Part shown: one piece after another, positions 28,701 to 38,097 of the stretch
Layout of the letters: each line of letters opens with the position of its first letter
Position numbering within the stretch: the first letter of the stretch is position 1
Assembly: GCA_018402155.1 (NCBI GenBank)
Contig: JAGYJG010000001.1
Coordinates: 1,066,198 to 1,130,197 of the forward strand
Length of the DNA stretch: 64,000 nt
Reading direction: 5' to 3'
Source of the DNA: Bacteroidia bacterium
GTDB lineage: Bacteria; Bacteroidota; Bacteroidia; NS11-12g; UBA9320
Made by a program: the position numbers and the translations under genes
Notes under the pieces: model-generated
Databases searched by the model: none
Seen by the model: only the letters and a program-made list of their open reading frames with translations
Told to the model about the DNA's origin: nothing

Positions 28701-29072
28701 ATGAAAAAAATAATTGCCACACTACTTTTTTTTATAAGTGCAGTAAGCTTCGCACAGGTAGGCCCTCAGGCCACATTTCAAAAAAAATTAATAGTACTCG
28801 AAGATGTTTTAGAAGGCACCGTTGTTCGTGTAGTTTGGCACTTTACCAATACTGGAGATGCACCACTACTCATAAACAGCGCAGTACCATCATGCGGATG
28901 TACTGATGTTATTTTCCCAAAAAAAGCCGTTGCTCCTGGTGCACAAGATTCTATTGTAGCTACTTTTGATACTACAGACAGGCCATTGTTTAATGCAAAA
29001 GGTATCAATATGACGAGCAACGCCGGAGAAATCTCTTTGGTATTTGAAGTAATGGTGCACGCTAAGGAATAA
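28701..29072 (+). CDS. DUF1573 exported protein
   Basis: 123 residues with a signal peptide ending SFAQ. DUF1573 is a single immunoglobulin-like (ASH/MSP-type) domain common in Bacteroidota; the signature is FTNTGDAPLLINSAVPSCGCTDVIFP followed by a G-x-x-D-S-I segment. Role unknown; often attached to the cell surface or periplasm. Confidence 0.88.
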   Translation: MKKIIATLLFFISAVSFAQVGPQATFQKKLIVLEDVLEGTVVRVVWHFTNTGDAPLLINSAVPSCGCTDVIFPKKAVAPGAQDSIVATFDTTDRPLFNAKGINMTSNAGEISLVFEVMVHAKE

Positions 29073-29196
29073 ATCTTGCAGTAGAAGGCACCCAGATTAC
29101 CATTGTAAACATGCGGTTATATAGCAGCCAAAATGTTTAACTTGAGTTATAAGTCGGATTTTTACTCTTTTCTGTTTTCTAACGACTTACAAATTC

Positions 29197-29204
29197 TATT
29201 TTTG
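29197..29204 (+). promoter_or_regulatory. -7 promoter box of sucC
   Basis: Plus-strand TATTTTTG, exact TAnnTTTG match, ends ten bases before the sucC ATG (29215). Confidence 0.5.
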
Positions 29205-29214
29205 CAGCCATATT

Positions 29215-30405
29215 ATGAACATACACGAGTATCAAGCCAAAGAAATTCTAAAATCATACGGAGTCGCTATACAAGAAGGTATAGTAATAGATAAAAAAGA
29301 AGATGCACTAGCAGCAGGTGCAAAATTGCGTGAACAAACAGGCACCGACTGGATGGTCGTAAAAGCCCAGATACACGCAGGTGGGCGTGGTAAAGGTGGA
29401 GGAGTAAAACTTGCCAAAAATGATAAAGAACTGCAACAGGTAGTAAATGATATACTGGGTATGACATTAATCACGCCTCAAACTAGTGCTGCGGGTAAAT
29501 TAGTGAGTAAAGTACTGTTAGCTCAAGATGTATACTACCCAGGGGCAAACGAACCTGATGAGTATTATATGAGCGTATTACTAGACCGAACTACAGGCCA
29601 AAATGTAATTATATATACTACTGAAGGTGGTATGGATATAGAACAAGTAGCTCACGATACTCCAGAGAAAATACACAAAGAATTTATTGACCCTGCTCTT
29701 GGTCTACAAGGTTTTCAAGCTCGGAAAATAGCCTTCAACCTGGGCCTAAGCGGTAATGCATTCAAAGAAATGACCAAATTTGTATCGGCTTTATACAGAG
29801 CATACGTTGAAACTGATTCTGCTATGTTTGAAATAAATCCGGTGCTAAAAACATCAGATGACAAAATAATTGCGGTAGACAGTAAAGTAACTTTAGACGA
29901 TAATGCTCTTTATAGACATAAAGATTTTGCCGCACTGAGAGACGAGAGCGAAGAAGATCCTACAGAAGTAGAGGCAAAAAAACATGACCTCAACTTTATA
30001 AAATTAGATGGTAACGTAGGATGTATGGTAAATGGTGCAGGACTAGCTATGGCCACCATGGACATTATAAAACTAAGTGGTGGAGAACCAGCAAATTTCT
30101 TGGACGTAGGGGGAGGAGCAAATGCTACAACTGTAGAAGCAGGTTTTAGAATTATACTAAAAGACCCTAACGTAAAGGCTATACTTATAAATATCTTTGG
30201 AGGCATCGTACGTTGTGATAGAGTAGCTAATGGAGTAGTGGAAGCATACAAATCTATTGGTGAAATAAATGTGCCAATTATTGTAAGATTACAGGGTACA
30301 AATGCTGAGGAAGCTAAAAAAATAATAGACGAGAGTGGACTAAAAGTAGAGTCTGCTATTGTACTCCAAGAGGCTGCAGACAAAGTAAAAGCGGTGTTAG
30401 CCTAA
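29215..30405 (+). CDS. sucC: succinate-CoA ligase (ADP-forming) beta subunit
   Basis: TCA-cycle enzyme forming succinate and ATP from succinyl-CoA. 396 residues with the family opening MNIHEYQAKEILKSYG, an N-terminal ATP-grasp domain (GGRGKGGGVKLA) and the C-terminal CoA-ligase domain with NIFGGIVRCD and AILINIFGG. The alpha-subunit gene sucD is not adjacent, so the two are unlinked here. Confidence 0.97.
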   Translation: MNIHEYQAKEILKSYGVAIQEGIVIDKKEDALAAGAKLREQTGTDWMVVKAQIHAGGRGKGGGVKLAKNDKELQQVVNDILGMTLITPQTSAAGKLVSKVLLAQDVYYPGANEPDEYYMSVLLDRTTGQNVIIYTTEGGMDIEQVAHDTPEKIHKEFIDPALGLQGFQARKIAFNLGLSGNAFKEMTKFVSALYRAYVETDSAMFEINPVLKTSDDKIIAVDSKVTLDDNALYRHKDFAALRDESEEDPTEVEAKKHDLNFIKLDGNVGCMVNGAGLAMATMDIIKLSGGEPANFLDVGGGANATTVEAGFRIILKDPNVKAILINIFGGIVRCDRVANGVVEAYKSIGEINVPIIVRLQGTNAEEAKKIIDESGLKVESAIVLQEAADKVKAVLA

Positions 30406-30410
30406 AAATT

Positions 30411-31040
30411 ATGGCGGATTTTATTGAAATACTTCCGCACAACATCAATCAAAAATACATTGATAAAATAGTAAAAGTCCTCCAATCGGGAGGACTTGTT
30501 ATTTTACCTACGGATTCTATATACGCAGTAGCTGGAGACTTGTATCATAGAGAATCTATGGAAAAACTTTGCAAACAACTGGGTAAAAAACCAAACAAGG
30601 CCGAACTTTCTATTCTTTGCGACTCCCTCAGCACAGTAGCTGACTACACTACTCCTATTGGCAATAGTACTTTTAAGTTGATGAACAGAGTACTGCCCGG
30701 CCCATTTACCTTTGTGTTAAAAGCCAGTGGCTTAATCCCCAATTTTTTCAAACGAAACAAAAAAACCATTGGTATTCGGATACCAAATAACAGTATTTGC
30801 CAAGCAGTTATTGCTACATTGGGCCATCCACTAGTATCTTCATCTATTCATGCTGAAGACGAAATACAAAAATACCTAACAGAACCTGAGCAAATTTTTG
30901 AGGAATGGGACAGCAAGGTTGCCATAATAGTAAGTGGTGGAGCTGGTGGAAATGTAGGCACCACCGTAATTGATGCTACCGAAAATCAACTAGAAATCAT
31001 TCGCGAAGGTCTGGGAATAGATCAAATCATTGATGCCTAA
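30411..31040 (+). CDS. YciO/Sua5 family protein (threonylcarbamoyl-AMP synthase-like)
   Basis: 209 residues; the Sua5/YciO fold with GGLVILPTDSIYAVAGD, KRNKKTIGIRIPNN and LPGPFTFVLKA. Sua5/TsaC makes threonylcarbamoyl-AMP for t6A37 on tRNA; the YciO branch has weaker activity and an uncertain role. The short length and absence of the Sua5 C-terminal domain favour TsaC/YciO. It starts five bases after sucC and is likely cotranscribed. Confidence 0.85.
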   Translation: MADFIEILPHNINQKYIDKIVKVLQSGGLVILPTDSIYAVAGDLYHRESMEKLCKQLGKKPNKAELSILCDSLSTVADYTTPIGNSTFKLMNRVLPGPFTFVLKASGLIPNFFKRNKKTIGIRIPNNSICQAVIATLGHPLVSSSIHAEDEIQKYLTEPEQIFEEWDSKVAIIVSGGAGGNVGTTVIDATENQLEIIREGLGIDQIIDA

Positions 31041-31072
31041 TTAGGGTAAAATTTGAATCTATTCTACCCTAA
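31041..31072. terminator. hairpin between convergent yciO-like and peptidase genes
   Basis: Eight-base arms (TTAGGGTA at 31041-31048 and its complement at 31065-31072) immediately after the YciO stop, with a 16-base loop and no T-tract. A candidate terminator for the plus-strand transcript only. Confidence 0.3.
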
Positions 31073-31110
31073 GTGAAAGCCAAATAAGTAGAGCAAATCT
31101 TCTCGTCTTT

Positions 31111-33129
31111 TTACCATATTTTAATACGCGTAGAATCTACTTTATGCATAGCACCAGATTTGCAAGTCCCAAAGGCTTCATAATACGGCTCAAAATTAAC
31201 TAATGGACCTATCACACGATATTCTGCAGGCGAATGCACATCGCTTTTAAGTCGGTTTATCATTTCCTCTTCATTGATGTTTCCTTTCCATACATTAGCC
31301 CAGCCAAGGAAGAAACGCTGCTGCCAAGAAAATCCATCTATAGACTCAGGCATATTACCAGAATACTGCTTTTGTAATGCTTCGTAGGCTAAAGTAACAC
31401 CACCCAAATCTGCTATATTTTCTCCCATAGTCATCTTTCCGTTGACGTACATACTATCTACAGGAGAGTAGCTATCGTACTGCTCACCCAGTTTTTGTGC
31501 TAGTTTGTCAAACTTAGCTCTGTCCTCCTCAGTCCACCACGAATTTAGGTTTCCGTCCCAATCAAACTTACTACCTTGATCATCAAATCCATGAGAAAAC
31601 TCATGACCTATGACCGCACCGATTCCGCCATAATTTATGGCATGATCAAAATCTTTATGAAAAAACGGCGGCTGCAATATACCCGCTGGAAAAACAATTT
31701 CATTGTTGCTAGATGAATAATATGCATTTACCGTTTGTGGGCTCATACCCCAATCTGTTTTGTCTACAGGCTTACCTAGTTTATCTAGCATATCAGCATA
31801 GCCAAATTGACGTGAGTTTATTATATTTTGTAGATAACTGTGGTCTACTATATCTAGTTTACTATAGTCTTGCCACTTATCTGGGTAGCCTACTTTATAT
31901 GTAAAAGCATTCAATTTTTTTAAAGCTTTTTCTTTGGTAGCATCGCTCATCCACTCCAATGCTTGTATTCTATCTTTATAAGCCGAGCGCAGATTTTCTA
32001 TCATTGCAGACATATAGGCCTTGCTTTCTTCATCAAAGTATTCTTTTACAAAGAGTTTGCCTAACGGCTCTCCCAAAACGCCATTCATGGCACTAAATAC
32101 TCTTTCGTTTCGTGGTTTCATCGTATTGGTACCGCGTAATTTGGTACTATAAAAAGCAAAGTTTTCACGTTCTAAGTCGTGGCTTAAATAATTGGCAAAA
32201 CTGGTAATTGTATTCCACTTAAGGTAATTTTTCCAATGATTTAGGTCCTCCGATACTAGGAGCTTGTTTAGCGCATCGAAAAATGAAGGCTGCCCAACAA
32301 TAATAGTATCGAAAGCGCCAAATCCCCTCCCTGTTGCTATTGCTTTGACGGGCAGTATATCTAGGCTACTGTCCCACTCATCAAGGTTCTTTTTATTGTA
32401 TCGTTTATCTGGGTCTCTGAGGTCTAGTCTGCTCCAGCTAATGGCTGCTATTTTAGTTTCTAGCGCTAGTATATCAGCTCCTACCTCTTGCGGCATTCCA
32501 GTCAACACAAACATCTGGTCGATGTGTTTTACATAGGCTTGGCGAATGTCAATAAACTTATCATTGTCTTGTAAGTAAAAATCTCTGTCTGGTAAATTTA
32601 ATCCGCTTTGGCTTGCATACACAGTATTCATTTTACTGTTTTTGCTGTCCGCACCTACATAAAGGCCTATAGGGGTACTCACTCCTACAGGAGCTAATGA
32701 GCCAAATAATTTAACTATATCTTCGACAGTATTTGCAGCATCAATCTTGCTCAAAAGTGTCTGTATACCAGCAACACCAGCTGCATTTATGGCAGCAGTA
32801 TCCATCGCAGCGTTATAAAAATCACGAATCATCTGCTCGTCTGTCCCTTTTTGGGCTTTCATATTTTTACGCACTACTTCTACTATTTTCATTAATTTTT
32901 GTCGATTTTCTTCGTTTAAAATATTAAACGCCATCCATCTACTTTCCGTTTCGGGTATTGGATTATTTGCCCTCCATCCTCCGATGGCATACTGATAAAA
33001 ATTGTCACACGGATGCACAGTACTATCGATAAACGAAGTATCAAAGGCGACTACCTTTTCGTTAGAATTGGTTTTTGTAGTGCACGCCGCTAGGGCAAAC
33101 ACAGCTAGCATAAAGACGGTATTTTTCAT
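31111..33129 (-). CDS. pepO: M13 family zinc metallopeptidase, lipoprotein
   Basis: Neprilysin-type oligopeptidase. About 672 residues from the ATG at 33129: signal peptide ending LAAC (lipobox) followed by TTKTNSNE. M13 hallmark sequences: VHPCDNFYQYAIGGW, the zinc HExxH in VIGHEFSHGFDDQGSKFD, the third ligand Glu in GENIADLGG, and a C-terminal PEYRVIGPLVNFEPYYEAFG. Anchored in the membrane, it would cleave short peptides in the periplasm or outside. The 31-residue longer frame is rejected: TTTATTTG, a -7 box with one change, ends five bases before 33129. Confidence 0.93.
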   Translation of the reverse strand: MKNTVFMLAVFALAACTTKTNSNEKVVAFDTSFIDSTVHPCDNFYQYAIGGWRANNPIPETESRWMAFNILNEENRQKLMKIVEVVRKNMKAQKGTDEQMIRDFYNAAMDTAAINAAGVAGIQTLLSKIDAANTVEDIVKLFGSLAPVGVSTPIGLYVGADSKNSKMNTVYASQSGLNLPDRDFYLQDNDKFIDIRQAYVKHIDQMFVLTGMPQEVGADILALETKIAAISWSRLDLRDPDKRYNKKNLDEWDSSLDILPVKAIATGRGFGAFDTIIVGQPSFFDALNKLLVSEDLNHWKNYLKWNTITSFANYLSHDLERENFAFYSTKLRGTNTMKPRNERVFSAMNGVLGEPLGKLFVKEYFDEESKAYMSAMIENLRSAYKDRIQALEWMSDATKEKALKKLNAFTYKVGYPDKWQDYSKLDIVDHSYLQNIINSRQFGYADMLDKLGKPVDKTDWGMSPQTVNAYYSSSNNEIVFPAGILQPPFFHKDFDHAINYGGIGAVIGHEFSHGFDDQGSKFDWDGNLNSWWTEEDRAKFDKLAQKLGEQYDSYSPVDSMYVNGKMTMGENIADLGGVTLAYEALQKQYSGNMPESIDGFSWQQRFFLGWANVWKGNINEEEMINRLKSDVHSPAEYRVIGPLVNFEPYYEAFGTCKSGAMHKVDSTRIKIW

Positions 33130-33313
33130 GTATGCAAATAAAGCAGAGAAAACGCATTTATAAAAATAGGTGCTGCTATACATGGTCTTTATGACTTTAT
33201 GATTCGCATTGGTTATCAGCAAGCACTTACTCAGCCGTGTCTATCGGCAGAAAAACACATACCTATTCGCGCCAACAAATATTGCGCTAATCCGTTTATC
33301 TCATAATCAACTC

Positions 33314-33757
33314 ATGAACATCACACTGCACGCTGAAGTAAAAGGAAACTACCGCGAAATAATGGCTGCATTTGACCGCGAACTGTTTGAAGCATTAAAA
33401 CCGCCAAGGGGCAAGATGGATATAGTTGAATTTACTGGCTCAAAAAAAGGCGATAACGTGCACTTGAGATTTGGTAGACCTATAAATTCAGATTGGATAA
33501 GCGAAATAATAGAAGATAACCAAACCGATACACAAGCTTGGTTTATAGATGTAGGCACTACCCTACCGTGGCCTTTAGCCTCGTGGACGCATAGGCACAG
33601 CGTGCAAAAAGTAACAGAGCACCGCTCTATTATCATAGATGATATGACCTTTACTGGGCGAAATTGGCTGCTAACTATCTTACTATACCCTGTTATTCTT
33701 ATTGGATTTTATCCCAGAAAAAAAATATACCAACAGTATTTCAATCAGCGATTTTAG
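33314..33757 (+). CDS. SRPBCC-fold ligand-binding protein
   Basis: About 147 residues starting MNITLHAEVKGNYREIM. The helix-grip START/SRPBCC pattern (RELFEALKPPRGKMDIVEF ... GRPINSDWISEI ... FIDVGTTLPWPLASWTHRHSVQ) is typical of the family, which binds hydrophobic ligands or assists polyketide/lipid chemistry. A short hydrophobic C-terminus (LLTILLYPVILIGFYP) may associate with membrane. It is divergent from the M13 gene and upstream of the FAD enzyme, 121 bases apart, so lipid or carotenoid-related work is possible but inferred. Confidence 0.7.
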   Translation: MNITLHAEVKGNYREIMAAFDRELFEALKPPRGKMDIVEFTGSKKGDNVHLRFGRPINSDWISEIIEDNQTDTQAWFIDVGTTLPWPLASWTHRHSVQKVTEHRSIIIDDMTFTGRNWLLTILLYPVILIGFYPRKKIYQQYFNQRF

Positions 33758-33801
33758 TAGCATAATATAAGGAACATCTCCCATTTTGAGTTACAGATCT
33801 A

Positions 33802-33834
33802 TTTGGAATTTGACCTTTACAAAAGCTATCTTTG
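33802..33834 (+). promoter_or_regulatory. promoter of the FAD amine-oxidase-like gene
   Basis: TTTG at 33802-33805 and TATCTTTG at 33827-33834 are separated by 21 bases, fitting the TTTG-N19-21-TAnnTTTG Bacteroidota primary sigma promoter. The gene begins at 33879. Confidence 0.6.
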
Positions 33835-33878
33835 CACCACCTACTTTTTAGAAAAACACTAAACATTTATCTATAAAC

Positions 33879-35111
33879 ATGATACATACCATCATTGTAG
33901 GAGCAGGAGTTTCGGGACTTATAGCCGCAATTGAATTGGAGAAAGCAGGCTATCAGCCTACCATACTAGAGGCTACAGACCGCATAGGTGGAAGAGTAAA
34001 AACGGATATACTCCACGGTTATCCTGCAGACCACGGATTTCAGGTATTACTTACTCAATATCCCGAAGTCCAGCGTTACTTGGATTTAGATAAGCTAAAC
34101 TTAATTTCATTTTTGCCCGGAAGCGTCATATACAAAAACGGTAAAGCCCAAACAATAGGTGACCCACAACGAAACTTTTCTTTTCTTTGGCCCACTATAT
34201 TGGCCAATAGCGGCACTTGGCTAGATAAGCTTCTTATCTTAAAACTTACGAATAAGCTCAAAAAGAAGAATATAGATGCTATTTTTAAGTCCCCCGAAAA
34301 AACTACACGGCACTATTTAGAGGATTTTGGCTTTTCGACACGCATCATTCACAATTTTTTCCAGCCATTTTTTGCAGGTATATACTTGGAAGAAAATCTC
34401 AACACATCTAGCCGTATGTTTGAGTTCGTTTATAAAATGTTTGGTACGGGACTCGCAGCACTGCCGCGCAACGGTATGCAAGCTATACCAAAACAGCTAC
34501 TAGGCCGACTTACTAAAACCACCGTGCGCTTCAATGAAGAAGTAAAATACATAGAACCACAAAAAATAGTGCTTAAATCGGGCGTAGTATTGGAGGCAGA
34601 GCACATCATAATAGCCACAGATCCAACCTCATTTTTACCAAATACTATACGCAAAACTCATGAATGGAAATCATGCGTAAACTTGTATTTTGAGGCATCA
34701 AAATCTGTATTAAACAGTGCAATCATAGGCTTGGTGCCATCTAATGATGTTTTGATTAACAATTTTCATTTTTTGAACGATTTATTTGACAACCCCACGC
34801 ACACCGGAGCTATAGTTTCGGTAACAGTAATAAACGACCATGGACTATGCGATGACGAACTGCAAATGCAGGTACAAAAAGAACTTAAAAATTACTGCAA
34901 TATAACTGTTGGAAAACACCTCAAAACACATCGCATTCAAAAAGCTTTACCACAGCACAATACGCTGTTATATGCACCCACTGCCGAGCAAGTTAACCTA
35001 AGCAATGGCATCTACTGCTGCGGAGATTATCTCGCCAATGGGTCGCTAAACGCAGCTATGGCAAGTGGACGTATTGCAGCTGAGCAAGTGCTAACTAAAA
35101 TGCAAAATTAA
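33879..35111 (+). CDS. FAD-dependent amine oxidase / phytoene desaturase-like enzyme
   Basis: 410 residues. N-terminal FAD-binding GxGxxG (IIVGAGVSGLIAAIELEKAG) with ILEATDRIGGRVKTD, and a C-terminal FAD-binding YCCGDYLANGSLNAAMASGRIAAEQ. Matches the NAD(P)/FAD amine-oxidase superfamily, in which protoporphyrinogen oxidase and phytoene desaturase belong; these would be membrane-associated. No carotenoid cluster (crtB, crtI) is nearby, so substrate is undecided. Confidence 0.85.
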   Translation: MIHTIIVGAGVSGLIAAIELEKAGYQPTILEATDRIGGRVKTDILHGYPADHGFQVLLTQYPEVQRYLDLDKLNLISFLPGSVIYKNGKAQTIGDPQRNFSFLWPTILANSGTWLDKLLILKLTNKLKKKNIDAIFKSPEKTTRHYLEDFGFSTRIIHNFFQPFFAGIYLEENLNTSSRMFEFVYKMFGTGLAALPRNGMQAIPKQLLGRLTKTTVRFNEEVKYIEPQKIVLKSGVVLEAEHIIIATDPTSFLPNTIRKTHEWKSCVNLYFEASKSVLNSAIIGLVPSNDVLINNFHFLNDLFDNPTHTGAIVSVTVINDHGLCDDELQMQVQKELKNYCNITVGKHLKTHRIQKALPQHNTLLYAPTAEQVNLSNGIYCCGDYLANGSLNAAMASGRIAAEQVLTKMQN

Positions 35112-35339
35112 ACGTGTATAAAAAAAATAAATTCAACCTGCTACTTGCACGTTCATAATAAACTGAAATATGGTAGTCTGAATTTAGTCCTAAGACTCTT
35201 AAAACTTAAGGTAACATTTAAGTTGTCTTTTAGTCTATTCAACTGGGATAATTTGGTTTAGTAATCGAGCTAAAGATAGTCATTTTTCCTGGTTAATGTT
35301 CTCACCAAAATGCAAAAACGTGTAGGTATAACTATACGC

Positions 35340-36557
35340 CTAAAACCGCTCAATATAATCCATATTAAACTTTGGGTAGTTCAATGCCGTACTTAGCTGA
35401 ATGGCCTTTTCTTTTGAGTTCAGATTAGTATGAATTTTATAATCAATCAGATAATAGAAAAAACTCAACATTCCTTTATAACTAAATCTAAAATCATTCA
35501 TATTTATTTCTTTAAGTGATTGAGCAGCTATATTATAGTGTTTAGATTTGTAAAATTTTAAGGCTTTTAATAAGAAATAAACTTGAAAATAATGTATACT
35601 TCTGAATTTTGTATCTGTTATAAAATAAGACATTTTAGTTTGAATAAAATCATATAAAATAAAGTTTGAGGATAAAATAGAAGCCACCATAGGCTCATAA
35701 AGATGGTCAAGCTGGATATTCTCAATAGAGTCCAACGGTATTTCTGAAGCTTCATTATGATACAAATGAATACTTAATATTCGACCTTTTAGTATAGGGT
35801 GGAAATCACTAATTTCTGACATATCAATTAAAAGCTCCTCCGCTTTTAGATCCTTATTATTCAAGTAATCACGTAAAACTAGTAAAGAATTTTTGAAGGC
35901 TAACTGTTGTTTTGAAGTTGCTTTGAACTTTAAGTATTCTAAATAATATGAATTCAGAGACGAGTAGTCTACAAAGACCTCAAAAACATATTTATTAAAA
36001 AAAAAATCAGAATACAGAATCTTCCATTCTTTTTTTGATAATGTAATTTTTCTAAAAAGTATTCCTATCGAATTCCCGATTACGAATATTTCATCATATG
36101 AAAAAGAATACTGCTCAAAATTCATTTGCCTTAAAGCAGAACAAAGTTGCTTTATGTGTTTTGATAATAAACCATATCTACAAACTTGAATAATGTAGTT
36201 TAATCGCAAATTAAAATTTTTATTCAAATCATTGAAATAAGAGGATACAGTATCAGGATTAAATTCGCCGAGTATGTCAAACGTTCTTAAATTTAGATTA
36301 AAATACATTATTTGCGGATTGAACGAGGAAAAATGGTCAAATGAAAGGTATCCAATGTACTTGCACAAAATGTCTAGGGTGGAAGTTCTAGGTTTACAAT
36401 GTTGCTTTTCAATTTCAAAAAATCGTCTCAACGTATTATAGTTTATATAATCACCGGTTTCAATTTCAATGAGACGAGATAGGTATTCACAATCTCCTCT
36501 ATTCAAAATTTCTTTTCCCACTTTAAAAAAAATTTGTTCTTTTAATTGCTGAATCAT
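35340..36557 (-). CDS. hypothetical protein with an HTH-like N-terminus and helical body
   Basis: 405 residues from the ATG at 36557. The first 75 residues (LSRLIEIETGDYINYNTLR; LDILCKYIGYLSFDHF) follow a pattern seen in many Bacteroidota proteins with a putative helix-turn-helix-like module, T-L-R-R-F ... T-L-D-x-L-x-x-Y-x-G-Y. The remainder is predicted alpha-helical and resembles a TPR-like solenoid; no enzyme motif was found. The gene is very AT-rich. An ATG 37 codons upstream is rejected as out of family and lacking a signal. Confidence 0.6.
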   Translation of the reverse strand: MIQQLKEQIFFKVGKEILNRGDCEYLSRLIEIETGDYINYNTLRRFFEIEKQHCKPRTSTLDILCKYIGYLSFDHFSSFNPQIMYFNLNLRTFDILGEFNPDTVSSYFNDLNKNFNLRLNYIIQVCRYGLLSKHIKQLCSALRQMNFEQYSFSYDEIFVIGNSIGILFRKITLSKKEWKILYSDFFFNKYVFEVFVDYSSLNSYYLEYLKFKATSKQQLAFKNSLLVLRDYLNNKDLKAEELLIDMSEISDFHPILKGRILSIHLYHNEASEIPLDSIENIQLDHLYEPMVASILSSNFILYDFIQTKMSYFITDTKFRSIHYFQVYFLLKALKFYKSKHYNIAAQSLKEINMNDFRFSYKGMLSFFYYLIDYKIHTNLNSKEKAIQLSTALNYPKFNMDYIERF

Positions 36558-36685
36558 TTTAATATGTATCAATTGTGTATCAAATGTATGAAAAATAGTT
36601 TTTATACTTGCATTATTAATAATCTTATAACCTACAAATGGTAAGAGTTTATACAAGGCACAACACAAAAGGCTTACTCACAAGT

Positions 36686-37012
36686 ATGAATGAGCAAAAA
36701 TCGCACGTAAGGCGTTTAAAATCCATGCCCCCCACACCGAAGAAGAATATTTGCTTAAAACAGCTAAAAAATGCACTTATGGGTATAATGCAACATGACA
36801 ACAGGTTTGCATGTCAAAAAATAGCAAAAATATGTTCTTCGTCCTTCAGTATACTAAAGTCATTAAAACACGCTAAGTTAGTCCTCTTTAGTTCTCCTAA
36901 TCCGCAGATAAGAAGGGAAAAAACTATCCAAAAAACGTTTTTGACAAAATTAGAACCTATGTACCTTGTTGCAGACATTTTCTTTAACAACAAAAAAACA
37001 AGATTGGAATAA
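36686..37012 (+). CDS. doubtful small basic ORF
   Basis: A 108-residue frame from an ATG at 36686 (MNEQKSHVRRLKSMPP...), rich in Lys and Arg, in the low-GC patch. It precedes the CFI-box gene by 44 bases. No similarity is recognised and it may be spurious. Confidence 0.25.
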   Translation: MNEQKSHVRRLKSMPPTPKKNICLKQLKNALMGIMQHDNRFACQKIAKICSSSFSILKSLKHAKLVLFSSPNPQIRREKTIQKTFLTKLEPMYLVADIFFNNKKTRLE

Positions 37013-37056
37013 ACTAGCCACCAACTATTGCATTTGAGAGTATAAATCCATAAACA

Positions 37057-38097
37057 ATGAAACTACAAGCTGACAAATGTGCTATTTGCAGTAGTGAAAT
37101 AACACTACTTGAGAGCAATAATTCACGAATTTGCAGTTATTGTGATACATCTAGTGTTGTTAAAAAAGCAATTGAACACCAAATAAAGACCATTTCTTTA
37201 GACGCTAATAATTTATTTTTTTCGATAAATTCAAGTATAGAAAACAATAAACTAGAGCAAGCAGTAAGTACTATTAATCAATTATTGGAGATAGATCCTA
37301 AAAATCCGTATACCTGGATACTTAAAGGTAAAGTGGCATTTTTAAAAATCACTAACGACATGACAAGAGCGCCATCAGACCCAGATGGATCAGATGATTC
37401 TGTTCTTAGTATTAATTTACACACTATTTTAAATGAAGGTTTTACAACAGCAATAAAACTCGCCGAAGGGAATTCAGAAATTAGAAGTACCATTGGTTTT
37501 GAATTACATAACGCCATAAAAAACTGTTCTAGAGCAATCATAGATGCCAAGGAGACCAATTTTTTTTATGGTACAACAAAATATGAGAATGCTACCAAAG
37601 AAAGAAAACTTCATTGGTTAACACTTCTCAAACAGTCCATTGAAATAGAGAAAAAAGCTGAAGAGTTTAAAGAGTCATTTGATATTGCTTACAATGTGAA
37701 ATATATTTTGGCAATGGTTGAAGGAACTTGGGTTCCAGGATCTACTAATTATAAACTTTCAAAAAAATTAGATGAATGGAACAGTAATTTACAATCGAAA
37801 TATGCTATCGAATATGAAAAAAGAGCTGAGAAAAGTAAAATTGAGGGCAAACGCAGTGAATGCTTTCTAGCAAGCGCTGCAATGGGAGATTACAATCACC
37901 CAATCGTAAAGGATTTAAGATTATTTCGAGACAATTGGCTTATGAAAAGAAATTGGGGTATTAACTTTATCGGGTGGTATCATTCTTATAGTCCAAGAGC
38001 TGCGCAGCTGATTGCTAAATCATCATTTCTTCGTACGATTACATTTATTTTGGTTATTAAACCACTACACCTAATCACAAAAATAGTACAGCGGTAA
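37057..38097 (+). CDS. zinc-ribbon / TPR protein with C-terminal CFI-box domain
   Basis: 346 residues, three parts. The N-terminus is a zinc ribbon (C8-x2-C11 in CAICSSE and C27-x2-C30 in ICSYCDT). A helical middle (about 40-270) includes a TPR-like LEIDPKNPYTWILKGKVAF. The last 75 residues (ECFLASAAMGDYNHPIVKD, LRLFRDNWL, WYHSYSPRAAQLIAKS, VIKPL) match the CFI-box-CTERM tail: a Cys-Phe-[IL]-A-[TS]-A-A box, an L-R-x-F-R-D segment, the aromatic-Y-x-x-S-P segment and a final hydrophobic stretch. The tail's function is unproved; its conserved Cys suggests modification or processing. Starts at an ATG; no signal peptide. Confidence 0.75.
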   Translation: MKLQADKCAICSSEITLLESNNSRICSYCDTSSVVKKAIEHQIKTISLDANNLFFSINSSIENNKLEQAVSTINQLLEIDPKNPYTWILKGKVAFLKITNDMTRAPSDPDGSDDSVLSINLHTILNEGFTTAIKLAEGNSEIRSTIGFELHNAIKNCSRAIIDAKETNFFYGTTKYENATKERKLHWLTLLKQSIEIEKKAEEFKESFDIAYNVKYILAMVEGTWVPGSTNYKLSKKLDEWNSNLQSKYAIEYEKRAEKSKIEGKRSECFLASAAMGDYNHPIVKDLRLFRDNWLMKRNWGINFIGWYHSYSPRAAQLIAKSSFLRTITFILVIKPLHLITKIVQR

